64,000 nucleotides of DNA, taken from Galeopsis tetrahit. Lineage: Eukaryota; Streptophyta; Magnoliopsida; Lamiales; Lamiaceae. The number at the start of each line of letters is the position of its first letter. Within the stretch, counting starts at the first letter, position 1. The position numbers and the translations under genes were made by a program. The notes beneath the pieces were generated by a model that did not search any database, was not told where the DNA came from, and worked only from the letters and a program-made list of their open reading frames with translations. Below, in pieces: positions 1 to 10,299 of the stretch. The stretch spans positions 81,738,875 through 81,802,874 of the forward strand of contig OY776121.1 in assembly GCA_963675135.1 (NCBI GenBank), in the 5' to 3' direction.

Positions 1-949
1 AACATTCACTTTATTTATAAGTAGATCCCACGATTCTCAATTATACTCCCAACATATCTACTTTATACATAAATTAATCAATATTTGATAAAATTTATAC
101 AAAAAAAAAATGAACATAATAAATTTGGACGATATCTTATAAAACTTCTTGTGTGAGTCAAATATAATTTAAGTATATTTTTACTTCATTGTCTATTTAT
201 CTACAATTTTTTACTTTTTTTTCTTTCTTTTTAACATGTCTTATGTTTTTATTTAGTTCCTCCTCTATTTTGTGAAAAAAATCCTTAGTCGGGACTGGAC
301 TCCTTTTCGAATAGTTAAAGTATCAACAATTTCAACAGAAAAATTCAACTGACAAACTTTAAATGTTAAATAATATTTAAAAAATTATTTATTGTACCCC
401 CAAATTTAAATTCCTGGGTCCGCCATTGCATACTTGTAATTGATTTGTCGTGAGATTGCTCGAATTTGTGGATGAATTATGCTTATGTCGTTCTATGCTT
501 GCAAGAATCGTGTGATTGTGGTTTAATTGTCGAAATTTTGATACAAGATCATTCTTTCTTGATTTATAGGAAAAACGAGGCGTTTTGAAGCAAATCACGA
601 AAAATCAGGTCGAATCGACATGCACGCACGAAAAAAAAAATTAAACAATAAAATACCAATTAAAATGCTTACCTCATCAATCTCATATCAATTAAGACAT
701 GTTTCATCAAACTCAACTTCACACTAGCATATGGCGGTGGAGAATTTACAGAAATATTGAATCAATTAAGGCACACCTCATCAAACTCAACTTCATTGTC
801 TTCACACAAGCACAACACAATAAGGTGGTTCTGAATTTCGAAGTGTTATATAATACTGGTGCATTTATAGTATAATTCAGTTTGCATCGTTTCATTTCAA
901 CGATAATCTTCTCAAAAACATCTTGTTCAACCAACAATGGAGAGTTTTA
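1..949. other. AT-rich intergenic sequence, no gene seen
   Basis: No convincing coding frame. The first ~130 bases resemble 51,260-51,385 (both share stretches about tcaat, aatatt and a run of A before tgaaca/tgataa), so they look like the tail of a decayed repeat. Around 405-430 is a short GC-richer patch reading like the end of a hAT-type element (ctgggtccgcc). Confidence 0.5.
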
Positions 950-1183
950 ATGATCATCGATCGATCTTCAGAAAATAATTTTACAGTTGTAGTGGATTCA
1001 GAGCAGAAAGCTACTGAATTCAAACTCTTGTCAATATCATCACCTCATATGCGTGCTTTCCATCTCTCGTGGATATCTTTCTTCGCTTGCTTCGTCTCCA
1101 CTTTTGCTGCCCCTCCACTAATCCCGATCACACTTAATACGTTGGGTGTTAGTTTAACATGGCACCCGAACAAAATTTTATAA
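950..1183 (+). pseudogene. Truncated 5' fragment of an NRT2 (NRT2.5-like) high-affinity nitrate transporter
   Basis: NRT2 proteins are 12-helix plasma-membrane nitrate/proton symporters of the major facilitator superfamily. From an ATG at 950 the frame reads a short polar leader, then VVDSEQKATEFKLLS, then the family signature SPHMRAFHLSWISFFACFVS and FAAPPLIPI, which is the N-terminal tail plus first membrane helix of NRT2.5-type proteins. Similarity stops abruptly at about 1,129. The next codons (TLNTLG...) do not continue the transporter, and a stop comes at 1,181-1,183. Roughly 60 recognisable residues remain out of about 500, and I find no other NRT2 exon in the window. It is therefore a gene relic. 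An exon 1 with a very distant exon 2 is possible but unlikely, because no good splice donor sits at the break. Confidence 0.7.
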
Positions 1184-1959
1184 CAAAATTGGCATATAGA
1201 TTTGAATTACTACATTGAATAGGCATTTGTAACTATATGTAACTTTATCAAATGATCTAATATTTTTCGCATCATCCTGCAATAAAACAATGTGTATTAC
1301 AACATGATTATTGTGTTTACTACATGCGATAATATATGTTACTGCATATTATAATGTGAGTTACTACATCAATAAAAACACTAGTAAAAAACGTGTTATT
1401 AAATAAAAGAATTTGTATTATTATATAAATAGTTTGTGTTATTATATAAATAATTTGCGTTATTACTACATAAAATAATGTGTATTACTACGTATTACAA
1501 TTTGAATTACTACATTTAATATCCCGTGTTCGACAATAAAATAAAAGATAAAAAAAATTAGAGAAACGAGTTAAAAATTTCGGTCAAAATTAAAACACAA
1601 ACGGGCCAGATAAATAGATTAAGAATTAACCCAAATAAATTTTAATGGTGTCCAATAATATATATTTTCAGTCAATTGACTTAATAAGTCAATATATTCA
1701 GCCCAATTAATTTTATTGATCAATATTGCATGTATGTAATATTGCATATAAGTTTTTGTGTTTGGTCATTGTTTAGTACTGAGCGTATGAAAAACATACG
1801 AAACATCAGTTTTTGCACCAAATTTAAGTCCCAATCTTAGCCAACAAACTAGCCTCCATAAAGTGACTTCGAGATAATGGTATAGTATGTCCGATTCAAC
1901 AATTAAATTTGAATCACTTTCCAAAAAAAATAATAATTAAATAATTAAAATATAAAGGG
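1184..1959. repeat. AT-rich region with degenerate 'gtgttactacat' simple repeat
   Basis: From about 1,200 to 1,520 the sequence repeatedly spells variants of gtattactacat, gtgttattatataaat and tgagttactacat with irregular 20-40 bp spacing. This looks like a decayed low-complexity tandem repeat. The rest, to 1,960, is AT-rich and shows nothing I can name. Confidence 0.4.
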
Positions 1960-2640
1960 TACAAATAGTGTTTGCAAACTATGGCGATTAATTCAAAGTG
2001 ATTAAAATTAATTTTTACAATAAAATTGAAAGTTGACAGTATTTTAAAATTAAGCATTTTTAATCAATTTTGTATATATTGTGATGTTTGTAAAACAAAT
2101 CACTTTTTTATAACTTTACCAAAAAAAAACACCATTATTACATTCGGATAACTAATGGCCAATCGGTAAAGATGATATATTATTTAAATTGGGAGGATAA
2201 AATTGTAAAATTAATTATTACACCACAATTTAAAAGTACTTTTCAGAAGCTAAAGTTGCGAGAGAGCAGCTTTAAAAAAAATGATTCTACGGGGTGTTTG
2301 CAAACTCTATAAACAGCTTAAAAGCACTTCTCAAAAGTAATGGGGTGTTTGCAAACTCTATAAATAGCTTAAAAGCACTTCTGAAAAGTTAAAGCTGTGA
2401 GAGGGCAGCTTTAAAAAAAATGATTCTAGAAACTGTTTGTAGTGTTTGAAAACACCCCCTAAAAGCTGTGAGAGGATAGCTTTAAAAAAAGTGATTCTGA
2501 AAGCATTTTGCAAACATCACTTTTAACAAATTAACTTAATCATTTTTGTGTTTGCAAACATTCTAAAAGTGATTGTATTTATAAAAAAAAAAAAAAGTGC
2601 TTTGAACCATATATAGTGTTTGCAAACAATCACTAAATAA
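1960..2640. repeat. Cluster of GTTTGCAAAC palindromes with tandem duplication
   Basis: The motif tgtttgcaaac, whose core GTTTGCAAAC is a perfect 10-bp palindrome, occurs near 1,970, 2,295, 2,345, 2,551 and 2,619, with a variant near 2,495. A ~50-bp unit (gtgtttgcaaactctata... aaaagcacttct) is tandemly duplicated at 2,291-2,391. A second recurring word is gtgagaggrnagctttaaaaaaa. The spacing and repeated words suggest a decayed non-autonomous transposon or nested copies of one. I could not find clean ends or a target duplication. Confidence 0.4.
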
Positions 2641-3527
2641 CTTTCACGTGTAGGTGGATCCGTAAATTAAAAAAAGTGTGATAATGAATAAAGTTTTGAG
2701 AGATTATTACATAAACTTTTATGTATAAAGTAAATAGATAGTTGACTTGTGTGTATGTGTGAATTAAAAATAATTATATTTTGTGTAAAATTAAAGATAG
2801 TGTGAAGGTGAAATTTATAAATAATTTTTTATTTTAAGTGTGTAAAAGTTTGAATTGTCAAAAAAAAAAAAAAAAACATAAAAGTTATTGTGAAACGTGC
2901 AGAGTACTATATATATATTTATTGTTGGAAAAATATCATCACTGAAGTTTAACACTTTTTAAATTTGATCACTCACATTTAATCACTATCAAACTTATTT
3001 TTTTCCATCAAAATTGATGTTGAGCCGCTATTTTTTTTTTAACATTATTTCCCCTATTTTAATTCCTAAGCCCGTAAAACTCCAATCTCATTTTTTTTTT
3101 TCAATTTTAACTGATGTGTTGCTCAGAAATAAAAAAAAAATCCACAAATATAGTGATTTAGAGTATTTTCGAAATGATAACAAGAAATATCTTAAAAAAA
3201 AAAAAAAGAAGAAGAAGAAAAAGAAAAAGAAATTTATGAAATATTTTTAATATAAATTATAATTTTAGAGAATTATTTACAATTAATTTTCACCACAAAT
3301 ATTAGTAGATGATCATGTCTAATAATTATAAATGGAGAATGAATTCTAATAATTAACCACTTTTAAATAAGTTTATATTATCAATCATTATACAAATTAA
3401 AATAAAATATTGTTAAAAAAAGTCTGAAAAACCGTATTGCTTCAATCACTCTTTATTGGTTCTTTCGACAAAATCACTGAATTTTTTATTTCTTAGTCAA
3501 ACAGTAATATTATTTAAAATAAATTCA
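2641..3527. other. AT-rich intergenic sequence
   Basis: Long A and T homopolymers (for example at 2,582, 2,860, 3,030 and 3,196) and a purine-only AAG/AAA run at 3,196-3,231. No gene, RNA or clean repeat recognised. Confidence 0.5.
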
Positions 3528-3535
3528 GTAAAAAT

Positions 3536-4314
3536 TAGGGTTGGCAATGGGGCGGGTAAAAACTCGGACCCGCATAAAACCGGCCCGTACGGGGCGGGTA
3601 AATACCCGGTCAAACGGGTTTCGGGGCGGGTAAATACCCGGTCAACGAATACCCGCCGGGTATGGGACGGGTAATGGGATTGCATATACCCGACCCGACC
3701 CGACCCGTATATATATATATATATATATATATTAAATATAATACTAATATTAATTTATTAATTCTCCCCTCTCCATTGGTAAGACATCTAACAATTTTAA
3801 CTAATTAGGATTTAGTGATTTACTGTACTTTATTTATGCCGATTTAGGATGGCTTCTAAAATTGCAGTCGATTTACTCTATTTTCAAAAAAGAACTAGAG
3901 GAAAGATTATTTATTTATTTTGTGATTAGTTGTTTATGAGTTATAACTTTATATTATATTTAAAATTTTATGTGTTTATTTGATGTTGGAAAGATTATTT
4001 ATTTATTTTGTGATTAGTTGTTTATGAGTTATAACTTTATATTATATTTAAAATTTTATGTGTTTATTTGATGTTGGAATTGATGTCTTATTGTAATTTT
4101 TTTAAGAGTTGATTTTATTGTGTTATTTTATTTAAATAAAAAAATTTAAAACAAAAGTGATGGCGGGGCGGGTTTACCCGCCGGGTTCATGGGGCAAAAC
4201 GGGGCGGGTTTTGGCGGGTATTGAGGCGGGGCGGGTAACAGGTCTAAAAAATTTTGGCGGGGCGGGTCCTGGGAAAGGCCAAACCCGTTCCATACCGCCC
4301 CGTTGTCAACCCTA
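3536..4314. mobile_element. Non-autonomous hAT-type DNA transposon (779 bp) with perfect 8-bp target duplication
   Basis: The element starts tagggttggcaa and ends ttgtcaacccta, giving near-perfect 12-bp terminal inverted repeats. It is flanked by an exact 8-bp direct repeat gtaaaaat at 3,528-3,535 and 4,315-4,322; an 8-bp target duplication is the hAT hallmark. The outer ~170 bp on each side are dense in GGCGGGT / ACCCGCC words, while the core is very AT-rich. The interior has no transposase, so it would depend on a partner element. Short frames across the GC-rich ends only reflect the repeat words. Inside it lies an exact 88-bp tandem duplication. Confidence 0.88.
3902..4077. repeat. Exact 88-bp tandem duplication inside the hAT element
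   Basis: Positions 3,902-3,989 and 3,990-4,077 appear identical base for base by eye. The absence of divergence argues that the duplication is recent relative to the element's age. Confidence 0.85.
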
Positions 4315-4469
4315 GTAAAAATTTAAAAAAATGACAAATTGACTTAGTGATATTTTTCATTTATTATTTTATCATACCCTCTAATTTGTTCATGTGTTAA
4401 AAAAACTATAAATAATATATTAGGAATAATCTACCCATAATGATACTTTTAAATTTTGTCCTCGTGAAC

Positions 4470-4960
4470 ATTGCACCGACCATACAGCTCATCCCAGCCA
4501 ATCTCTGACGGAAACTTCCATTAAAGACTTGTAATAACGCGCACCGTATTAATATTCAATGACACAGCCAATCTCTTACGGCATTCTTGTAGCACCGATC
4601 ACACCGCCAATCTATGAAAGGGAACTCCCACTAAACACTTGTAATTTGTAATAAGGCATTTTTATGAGAGACAAATACCCGCATTCTAGTAGCACCGATC
4701 ACACCGCCAATTTATGAAGGGAACTCCCACTAAACACGTGTAATAAGGCATTCTTAACACCGATCACACAGCCAATCTAGGAAGGGAACTCCCACTAAAC
4801 ACAACACGTAATTAAGACATTATTAACGGCTAACACCAATCACCCAGCCAATCTATGAAGGGAACTCCCACTAAATACGTGTAATAAGGACTTCTAGTAG
4901 CATCGATCACACACTCAATCTATGAAGGGAACTTCCACTAAACACGTCTAATAATTCTTA
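4470..4960. repeat. Degenerate minisatellite, about six to seven units of 60-100 bp
   Basis: Units carry caccgatcacac, then gccaatctatgaaggga, then actcccactaaacacgtgta. Their starts are near 4,472, 4,592, 4,693, 4,759, 4,833 and 4,903, with a partial unit near 4,562. Units differ by small substitutions and by variable-length spacers ending in taataaggcatt. It is a local tandem array, not a CRISPR: repeats are long and diverged, and spacers are not unique. Confidence 0.75.
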
Positions 4961-5035
4961 TGAGGGGTAAAAATACGGGACACTATTATTATTAATATTC
5001 AGTGATCGTGAAATCAAATAACCAGCAGTACAGAT

Positions 5036-5405
5036 GGAAGATTCAAGAATGAGGGTTTTTGTAAAGAGAGAAAGAGAGAATTCTTAAAGGAAGGGTAGTT
5101 GCCCCTTTTTCTCTTTTCATACAAATCCCATGATTTCTATAATTTACAAACAAAGAAAGCCAACAACTCTTCTATTCTGCTGAAAACGTGTATTCTTTAA
5201 TTTCTCTAATTTTCTGATATGTACAGTCATGGCAACAAACAATCATTATGGGGCTATGATGAACTGTCTAGAGTTTTCCATCTGAGCTGGTGAATCGGGC
5301 ACTGAGAATACCCGACCCGTATCTTGGCGGGGCGACCCCGGATGGCTTGTGATGTTTTTAATCGCATGCAACCGGAGATTTTGTAGCCATGGCGTGGTTG
5401 TTGGC
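5036..5405. repeat. Dispersed duplication, copy A
   Basis: Shares ordered blocks with 7,534-7,910 in the same orientation: gaatgagggttt, a gaattcttRaaggg...gttgcc block, atgatttct, a caacaactcttc-like block, then cgtatcttggcggggcgacc, a cggatggc word, and finally gcaaccggag...gcagccatggcgtgg (with local gaps). The distance between copies is about 2.5 kb. Copy A carries stops in the frame that is open in copy B, so it is not a conserved exon here. Possibly a captured promoter/5' exon. Confidence 0.6.
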
Positions 5406-5958
5406 TTCTCTTTTGCCTCTTCTAAATTATAACAGATCTGAGCCTCTTTCCTTTAATTTCTTTTTTATTTTGTTGCTTTTTTTTTTTTTCTACAAATTTT
5501 GGGGTGTTTGCAGTCGTTAAACGATTTTGGAGATTTTTTTTAGTACAACTTAATTTATTTTTTTTCTAAATTCCTTTTTCCTTTAATTTCTTTTCATTTT
5601 GTTGTTTTTTTTTTCTCTACAAATTTTGGGATTTACAGTCAAGCTATACGATTTTGGAGATTTTTTTAATACAATTTTATTGAAGAAATATTTTTAGTTA
5701 ATTGGTAAAAAGTAATGTTACGTGTGAGAGTTTGAATAATTTTTTTTAAATAATGAAATATTCAATTAATAATGAAACAAATATTTAAATAATAATGGGA
5801 CATGGGGAGTATAATTTAAATATATTCATGTCAAAAGAGAGGCGATTTTACGAAAATTTGTTATAACAAGTTTATAAGTTTTATATGTGGTGTATTTCAA
5901 ATTCAATCTTTAAATCTGGAGTAAAATCTAGTTCGAATCAATCTCGGTTTATAAGTGT
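5406..5958. other. AT-rich intergenic sequence
   Basis: T-rich runs and an imperfect local duplication (a ctttaatttctttt... ctacaaattttggg... cgattttggagattttt block appears near 5,450-5,535 and again near 5,580-5,665). No gene seen. Confidence 0.5.
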
Positions 5959-5960
5959 TA

Positions 5961-6090
5961 CTCCCTCCGTTCCACAATAACTTTTTCACAAAAGCCATTA
6001 CTTTTTCTCCGCACATACACAAAATTCAACTCATTCTTTACTTTTTTACGTGTCCACTTACCTATGAAAGTTAATACGGGACGGAGGGAG
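5961..6090. mobile_element. Stowaway MITE (130 bp)
   Basis: Begins ctccctccgttccac and ends acgggacggagggag, the plant Stowaway (Tc1/mariner-type) terminal inverted repeats, with TA on each side (5,959-5,960 and 6,091-6,092). Non-coding. Confidence 0.85.
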
Positions 6091-6092
6091 TA

Positions 6093-6790
6093 TATTATAG
6101 CACACGAGTTTGCAAAGGTGTCTCGATTTTATAAGAGCTCTTTTTGTTGGGTAGATTCACCGGCATTTGTGGTTGGATTGTCGAACAACATTTTTTCTTG
6201 CAATATGAAAACTAATTCTCCTTGCTTTCAATTTTTTTTTTCAGTAAAATCGAGATCAAATCAACGTTCAAGTGTGATTTTTTTTTTTAAGAGTGATGGT
6301 TATCAAATTAAATATAGATTTTTTTAGTAACAATATAATTAAATTTTAAAGCAGTGTTAATTAACATTGTAGGTATAATTTTGTTTAAAAACTTGCACAA
6401 ATACCACAATTTGATTTATGTTGCCCTTCAATCTTTCTTTTTTTGTTAATTGTGTCATCATCATAGCTTATATAAATATTCAAAACCTCATTTTAATCAA
6501 ATAACAAGATAAAACATCATAAAATCGTGAGTTTAAACTTTAAAATGACATATACAAACTAGTCTATCATTGGATCATCGGGTATAGACTTTAAAAAAAA
6601 AAAAGACAAATACTGAAATTATATGAGATTTTATATACACAAACTTAAGTAGTAGGTGTGCCAAAATATGAAATTATACACAAACAGAGAGATAAACATA
6701 TTACATACACACAAACATGATCATCTTAAACAGTTTTAAAGCAAACATATTTGAAATGCATTCATGATCATAGTAATTAAGTTGCTAAAA
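6093..6790. other. AT-rich intergenic sequence downstream of the lipocalin relic
   Basis: No reading frame worth naming; homopolymers and a cac/aca-rich stretch near 6,690-6,715. On the minus strand this is the region 3' of the lipocalin exon and could include its old 3' UTR. Confidence 0.4.
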
Positions 6791-6976
6791 CTATTTCCCA
6801 AAAATGGATTTGATCCACCAAATACCTTTATCATCCTTAGGCCCTTCTCCTCCTTCTGGGGGTGTATCTGATTGAGCTGTTCTTCGCAGCTTGCTCACGT
6901 CATATCCTTCTTCTTTAGCTTTCTCCACAAGTTCATTGAAGATCTCCTCTTCAATATGAGATTTCCTGCTCAGAAA
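6791..6976 (-). pseudogene. TIL: Orphan last exon of a temperature-induced lipocalin (TIL)
   Basis: TIL proteins are small membrane-associated lipocalins that protect against heat, cold and oxidative stress. On the minus strand a plausible splice acceptor (ttttgcag) precedes a 61-codon frame reading FLSRKSHIEEEIFNELVEKA, then EEGYDVSKLRRT, then the acidic/proline stretch and the C-terminal signature KGIWWIKSIFGK, followed by a stop. This is the whole C-terminal exon of TIL with no frame damage. The first exon, with the ~110-residue lipocalin barrel, should lie at higher coordinates on this strand, but nothing resembling it is present up to the mS35 gene. The acceptor is followed upstream by a triplicated repeat. 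I therefore call it a broken copy. A gene with an unusually long intron disrupted by repeats is the alternative. I first considered chloroplastic lipocalin; the C-terminus matches TIL instead. Confidence 0.75.
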
Positions 6977-7003
6977 CTGCAAAACCAACAAATATTTCTG
7001 CAT

Positions 7004-7256
7004 AATCTTCTTTGAGACAAATTATCGAACACCTTACATGCATAACTAACTCACCCTTCAATGAAAAATCAACAAATTGTTTAAAAAACATACAAATCTT
7101 CTCCGAGACAAATTATCGAACACCTTACATGCATAACTCACCCTTCAATGAAAAACCAACAAATTGTTTAAAAAACATACAAATCTTCTCTGAGACAAAT
7201 TATCGAACACCTTACATGCATAACTCACCCTTCAATGAAAAATCAACAAATTGTTG
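7004..7256. repeat. Three tandem ~87-bp units abutting the lipocalin exon
   Basis: Copies begin at 7,004, 7,095 and 7,182 with aatcttctYYgagacaaatt and continue through tacatgcataact and the cccttcaatgaaaaaYcaac word; the third is truncated. Units differ at only a few bases. They lie immediately upstream (minus strand) of the splice acceptor of the lipocalin exon. Confidence 0.85.
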
Positions 7257-7533
7257 ATAGCACTGTCCGGAAGAATGATAGCATCCTTTATTTGTCCGGA
7301 AGAATGATTAAAAAAAAAATTAAATCCAATTTACAACAAAAACAATAATTGAAGGTCCAATTTCTACATTTAATTAAAATTCCATTAATTGCCTTACCTT
7401 ACATTTTGCAAATTTACCGTAGAACCCTTTGGGCATAGGGCAATTAGGTTTTGACTGTAGAAGAGCAGGGGCAAAGAGTGTAAACTTCATCTATATAAAT
7501 TATCCGACTGTGTAAAATTGAAAGGCAGCTCAG

Positions 7534-7910
7534 AATGGAGGAATGAGGGTTTAGTGTGAGAAATTGGGAATTCTTGAAGGGTGGTTGCCCGTCGCTTTGA
7601 ACCCTATGATTTCTTTCGAGAAAACAAAAACCAACAACCCTTGAAGAAAAGCAAAATAATCCAGTGTGTGTGTTAAGCCAGTTTGGTGGGTGTACTCAAT
7701 TAACTCTGTTCGCAACGCCAATCACCTATATCTCTCTCTCTCTCTCTCTCTATACGTATATATGTATATACATACAAGGGGCAGTGAGGATTCGCGATTC
7801 TTCTGAGCTAATTGATATGGCAGATGGATAGTCAGATCCGTATCTTGGCGGGGCGACCCGGATGGCATCTGATGCAACCGATAGTTCTGCAGCCATGGCG
7901 TGGTTTACAT
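7534..7910. repeat. Dispersed duplication, copy B
   Basis: Counterpart of 5,036-5,405, same orientation. On the minus strand it stays open for about 60 codons from 7,938 (APPRYGSDYPSAISISSEES), but copy A does not preserve that frame. A (ct)n microsatellite sits at 7,732-7,752. Not recognised as any known gene. Confidence 0.55.
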
Positions 7911-8574
7911 CTCTTTGCCTATCACTAATACTATACATCTGAGCCTCAATTCAATTTTTTTTCTTCTTTTTCCGTTTTCTTATTAGGAAAAAGATAATCT
8001 ATTTTGCTGAGGATTTAGAATATTTGAAATTATAATAGTTTGGGTATTTATTTAAAATATCAAATGAATTATACAAGTGTTTTGTGTAAGTTTAATTATC
8101 TTTTGGATTTTTATAATTTAATTTAAATGCCATTTTGACTATTCGCATTATTTACAAATTAAATTTTGTTTAATTATTATTTTGTGATTTTAGTACATAT
8201 TTTACTGATATTTTGTAAAATGGACAATGGTTTGAATTTAATTTGGGCATTGGTTTAGTCGGGAAAATTTTAGTTTTAGTTCTATATTTTATACATTCCA
8301 AAATAAATATTTTAAGTTTCAACTTTACAAAATCCTTCATTTACCTTTCAATTTAATTTTTTTTTACATCAATTTTAATCTTTTATCTTTTTAATGAATT
8401 AAAGCATAACAATTTAAAATATATGAAGTTGTTCATATCAATTGATGCAATTCAATCTTTCCAAAAACTAACATTCCACCTAAAAGATTGAGAATACAAC
8501 TTGAAAAATCTAGCTACGACAAAAGACAAAAATTCATTCATGTTTAAAAGGCAAAAACCAAAGTTCACAATTTT
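7911..8574. other. AT-rich intergenic sequence
   Basis: No gene, RNA or repeat recognised. Confidence 0.5.
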
Positions 8575-8934
8575 TTAGTTTCTCTTCTTCGTGATATTAC
8601 TCTCTCTCGGTTGAGATAAGTCCGTAAAATTATTTCCTCCATCAACCAATATTCTCTTCATAATGCTTTCCACATTTGTTTGTGTCGTGAATTGTGGCCT
8701 CAAACCTCCATGTACAAACGGTGGTGGAGGGGCTCTAATGCTGGGTCCAAAGAGCATAATGCTGGGTCCAAAGAGCATGGAACATATGGAGCTGTATAAT
8801 CTTCTTGTAGAAGTTGTTGATTTGGAGTAAGTCCAACCATACAACAAAGGTTGAAATTGACTTTCTGAACTTTCACAACTAGCTTGCTTGGTTGGTTGAG
8901 TAAAATTGGGCTGAGAGCAGCTCAAAAGCTTCAT
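8575..8934 (-). other. Unrecognised 119-codon open frame
   Basis: An uninterrupted minus-strand frame with a 21-bp internal duplication that repeats SIMLFGP-like residues (near 8,738-8,780). I recognise no domain. Just upstream on the same strand a possible acceptor (cttgcag) precedes a different frame (GYYPEPFMGLMEEDNEAFEL) that soon hits a stop. That could be the debris of a real exon, with the longer frame being chance. Treat as unproven. Confidence 0.2.
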
Positions 8935-8966
8935 TATCTTCCTCCATTAGACCCATGAAAGGTTCT

Positions 8967-9144
8967 GGATAGTACCCCTCCCTAAACATCAACCTGCAAG
9001 AATCAAATTGTTCAAGTCGTAACAAATTTCACTTAAACTAGTAAAATAAACTTCAGGGATAGTACCCTTCCCTAAACATCAACCTGCAAGAATCAAATTG
9101 TTCAAGGCGTAACAAATTTCACTTAAACTAGTAAAATAAACTTC
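8967..9144. repeat. 88-bp tandem duplication
   Basis: Copies at 8,967-9,054 and 9,057-9,144 are nearly identical (I see two differences) and each includes the possible minus-strand splice acceptor ttcttgcag. The duplication therefore doubles a potential intron/exon boundary. Confidence 0.85.
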
Positions 9145-9203
9145 TATTGCAAATAGATATATAACAGTTACATTATGAGAAATCTCAATAATTGTTTGGG
9201 TTG

Positions 9204-9436
9204 GTCTGCTATGGACTTGAGTGCATGCTGTGCACCCTAGTCCATGTTGCACTTTTCAGTTTACTGACTTACACTTTTTGGTAAATGGTGTTGTACTTTT
9301 CAATTATTAAACTGTATAATAATATTTTTAGTAATAATTGAAAAGTGCAACACCCTTTACCAAAAAGTGTAAGTCAGTAAAATTGAAAAGTGCTAATAAT
9401 TAGGGTGCACAACATGCACTCGAGTGCATACTAGAC
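9204..9436. mobile_element. Foldback MITE (about 233 bp)
   Basis: The two halves form one long imperfect hairpin. The left arm reads gagtgcatgctgtgcacc ... gacttacactttttggtaaa ... tgtacttttcaatta; the right arm is its reverse complement and ends at cgagtgcatactagac. Only ~20 bp of AT-rich loop separate the arms. No convincing target duplication and no coding capacity. Confidence 0.65.
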
Positions 9437-10299
9437 TTTACCTTTTGGGAGGTTGGGTGGTTCACTCACCTTGGAGTATTCTTTGATGATCTAGAAAAGA
9501 TTTTCCTACTTCTAGAAAAAATATAAAATTATAAAATATATCTTAAAAATCTAAAATATGTAAAATAATTTTGGATTTAAAAAATACAAGAATTCAACAT
9601 TTAATTCATAAAATTATTGAATTTTAAATAATAATTTTCATAATAAAATGTTGAATAATGTTATTTTTAAAGGGAAATTTTAATATTATTTTCAATATTT
9701 AGTAATTAACTAATAAATTTATAAATATATTTATATTTTTAATAATTTGGTGTATTTTATTTTAAGTAATTTTATATAATTAAAATATTAATATTTATTT
9801 AACTTTTTAAATTATTGAATTGAGTTTCGAATATTTCAATTTTAATTTAAAAATTTTAAATGTTTTTATAACATAATTATTATTTTTTTGGGTTTTTAGG
9901 ATTATTTTATTTGTTATTTTCTACATTTTGTTTTGGATTTTTTTGTATCTTTAATTTTTAAAATTATTTGTAACTTTTAAAATACATTCTTAGATTTCTA
10001 GACTGAAAAAATTCAAGTGAATTTTAAATCTACAATCAAAATTCACTCCACTATGAATTAAAAAATAAATGAATGAATTTTAAATAATTAAGTTTTAACT
10101 TCTTTTTTTTTTTTTTTGATATTTCAGTTTTGAATTTTGATTTTTTTTCTTTAATATTTAAGGGATTTTTTTTTTTAATATTTTAAGACACTTGTATAAT
10201 TGTATTGTTTTTTCTTTCTCTAAGTACTATAATCGTTTTACTGGTTTTCTCTCGAAAACACATTTAGAAATTACTAAACCCTAGAAAGAAACCTTCGCC
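9437..10299. other. Very AT-rich spacer; presumed promoter/5' UTR of the mS35 gene at its right end
   Basis: From about 9,490 to 10,200 it is almost entirely A and T. The last ~60 bp before the start at 10,300 contain aaaccctagaaag and a favourable start context (cgccatgag). Confidence 0.4.

Noticed and set aside
3456..3685. Overlapping frames on both strands with Arg/Gly/Pro-rich products
   Set aside because: They only translate the GGCGGGT repeat words at the hAT element's left end.
4470..4960. CRISPR-like array
   Set aside because: Plant nuclear DNA; units are long, diverged and their spacers are related to each other.
6064..6327. 87-codon frame starting in the Stowaway
   Set aside because: Begins inside the MITE end and runs through T-rich DNA; product has no recognisable feature.
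6791..6976. Chloroplastic lipocalin
   Set aside because: The C-terminal WWIKSIFGK-type ending and the YDVSKL block belong to temperature-induced lipocalins; chloroplastic lipocalins end differently.
7012..7257. 81-codon frame with repeated YRTPYMHNSPFNEK units
   Set aside because: It is simply the triplicated DNA repeat read in one frame; no homologue recognised.
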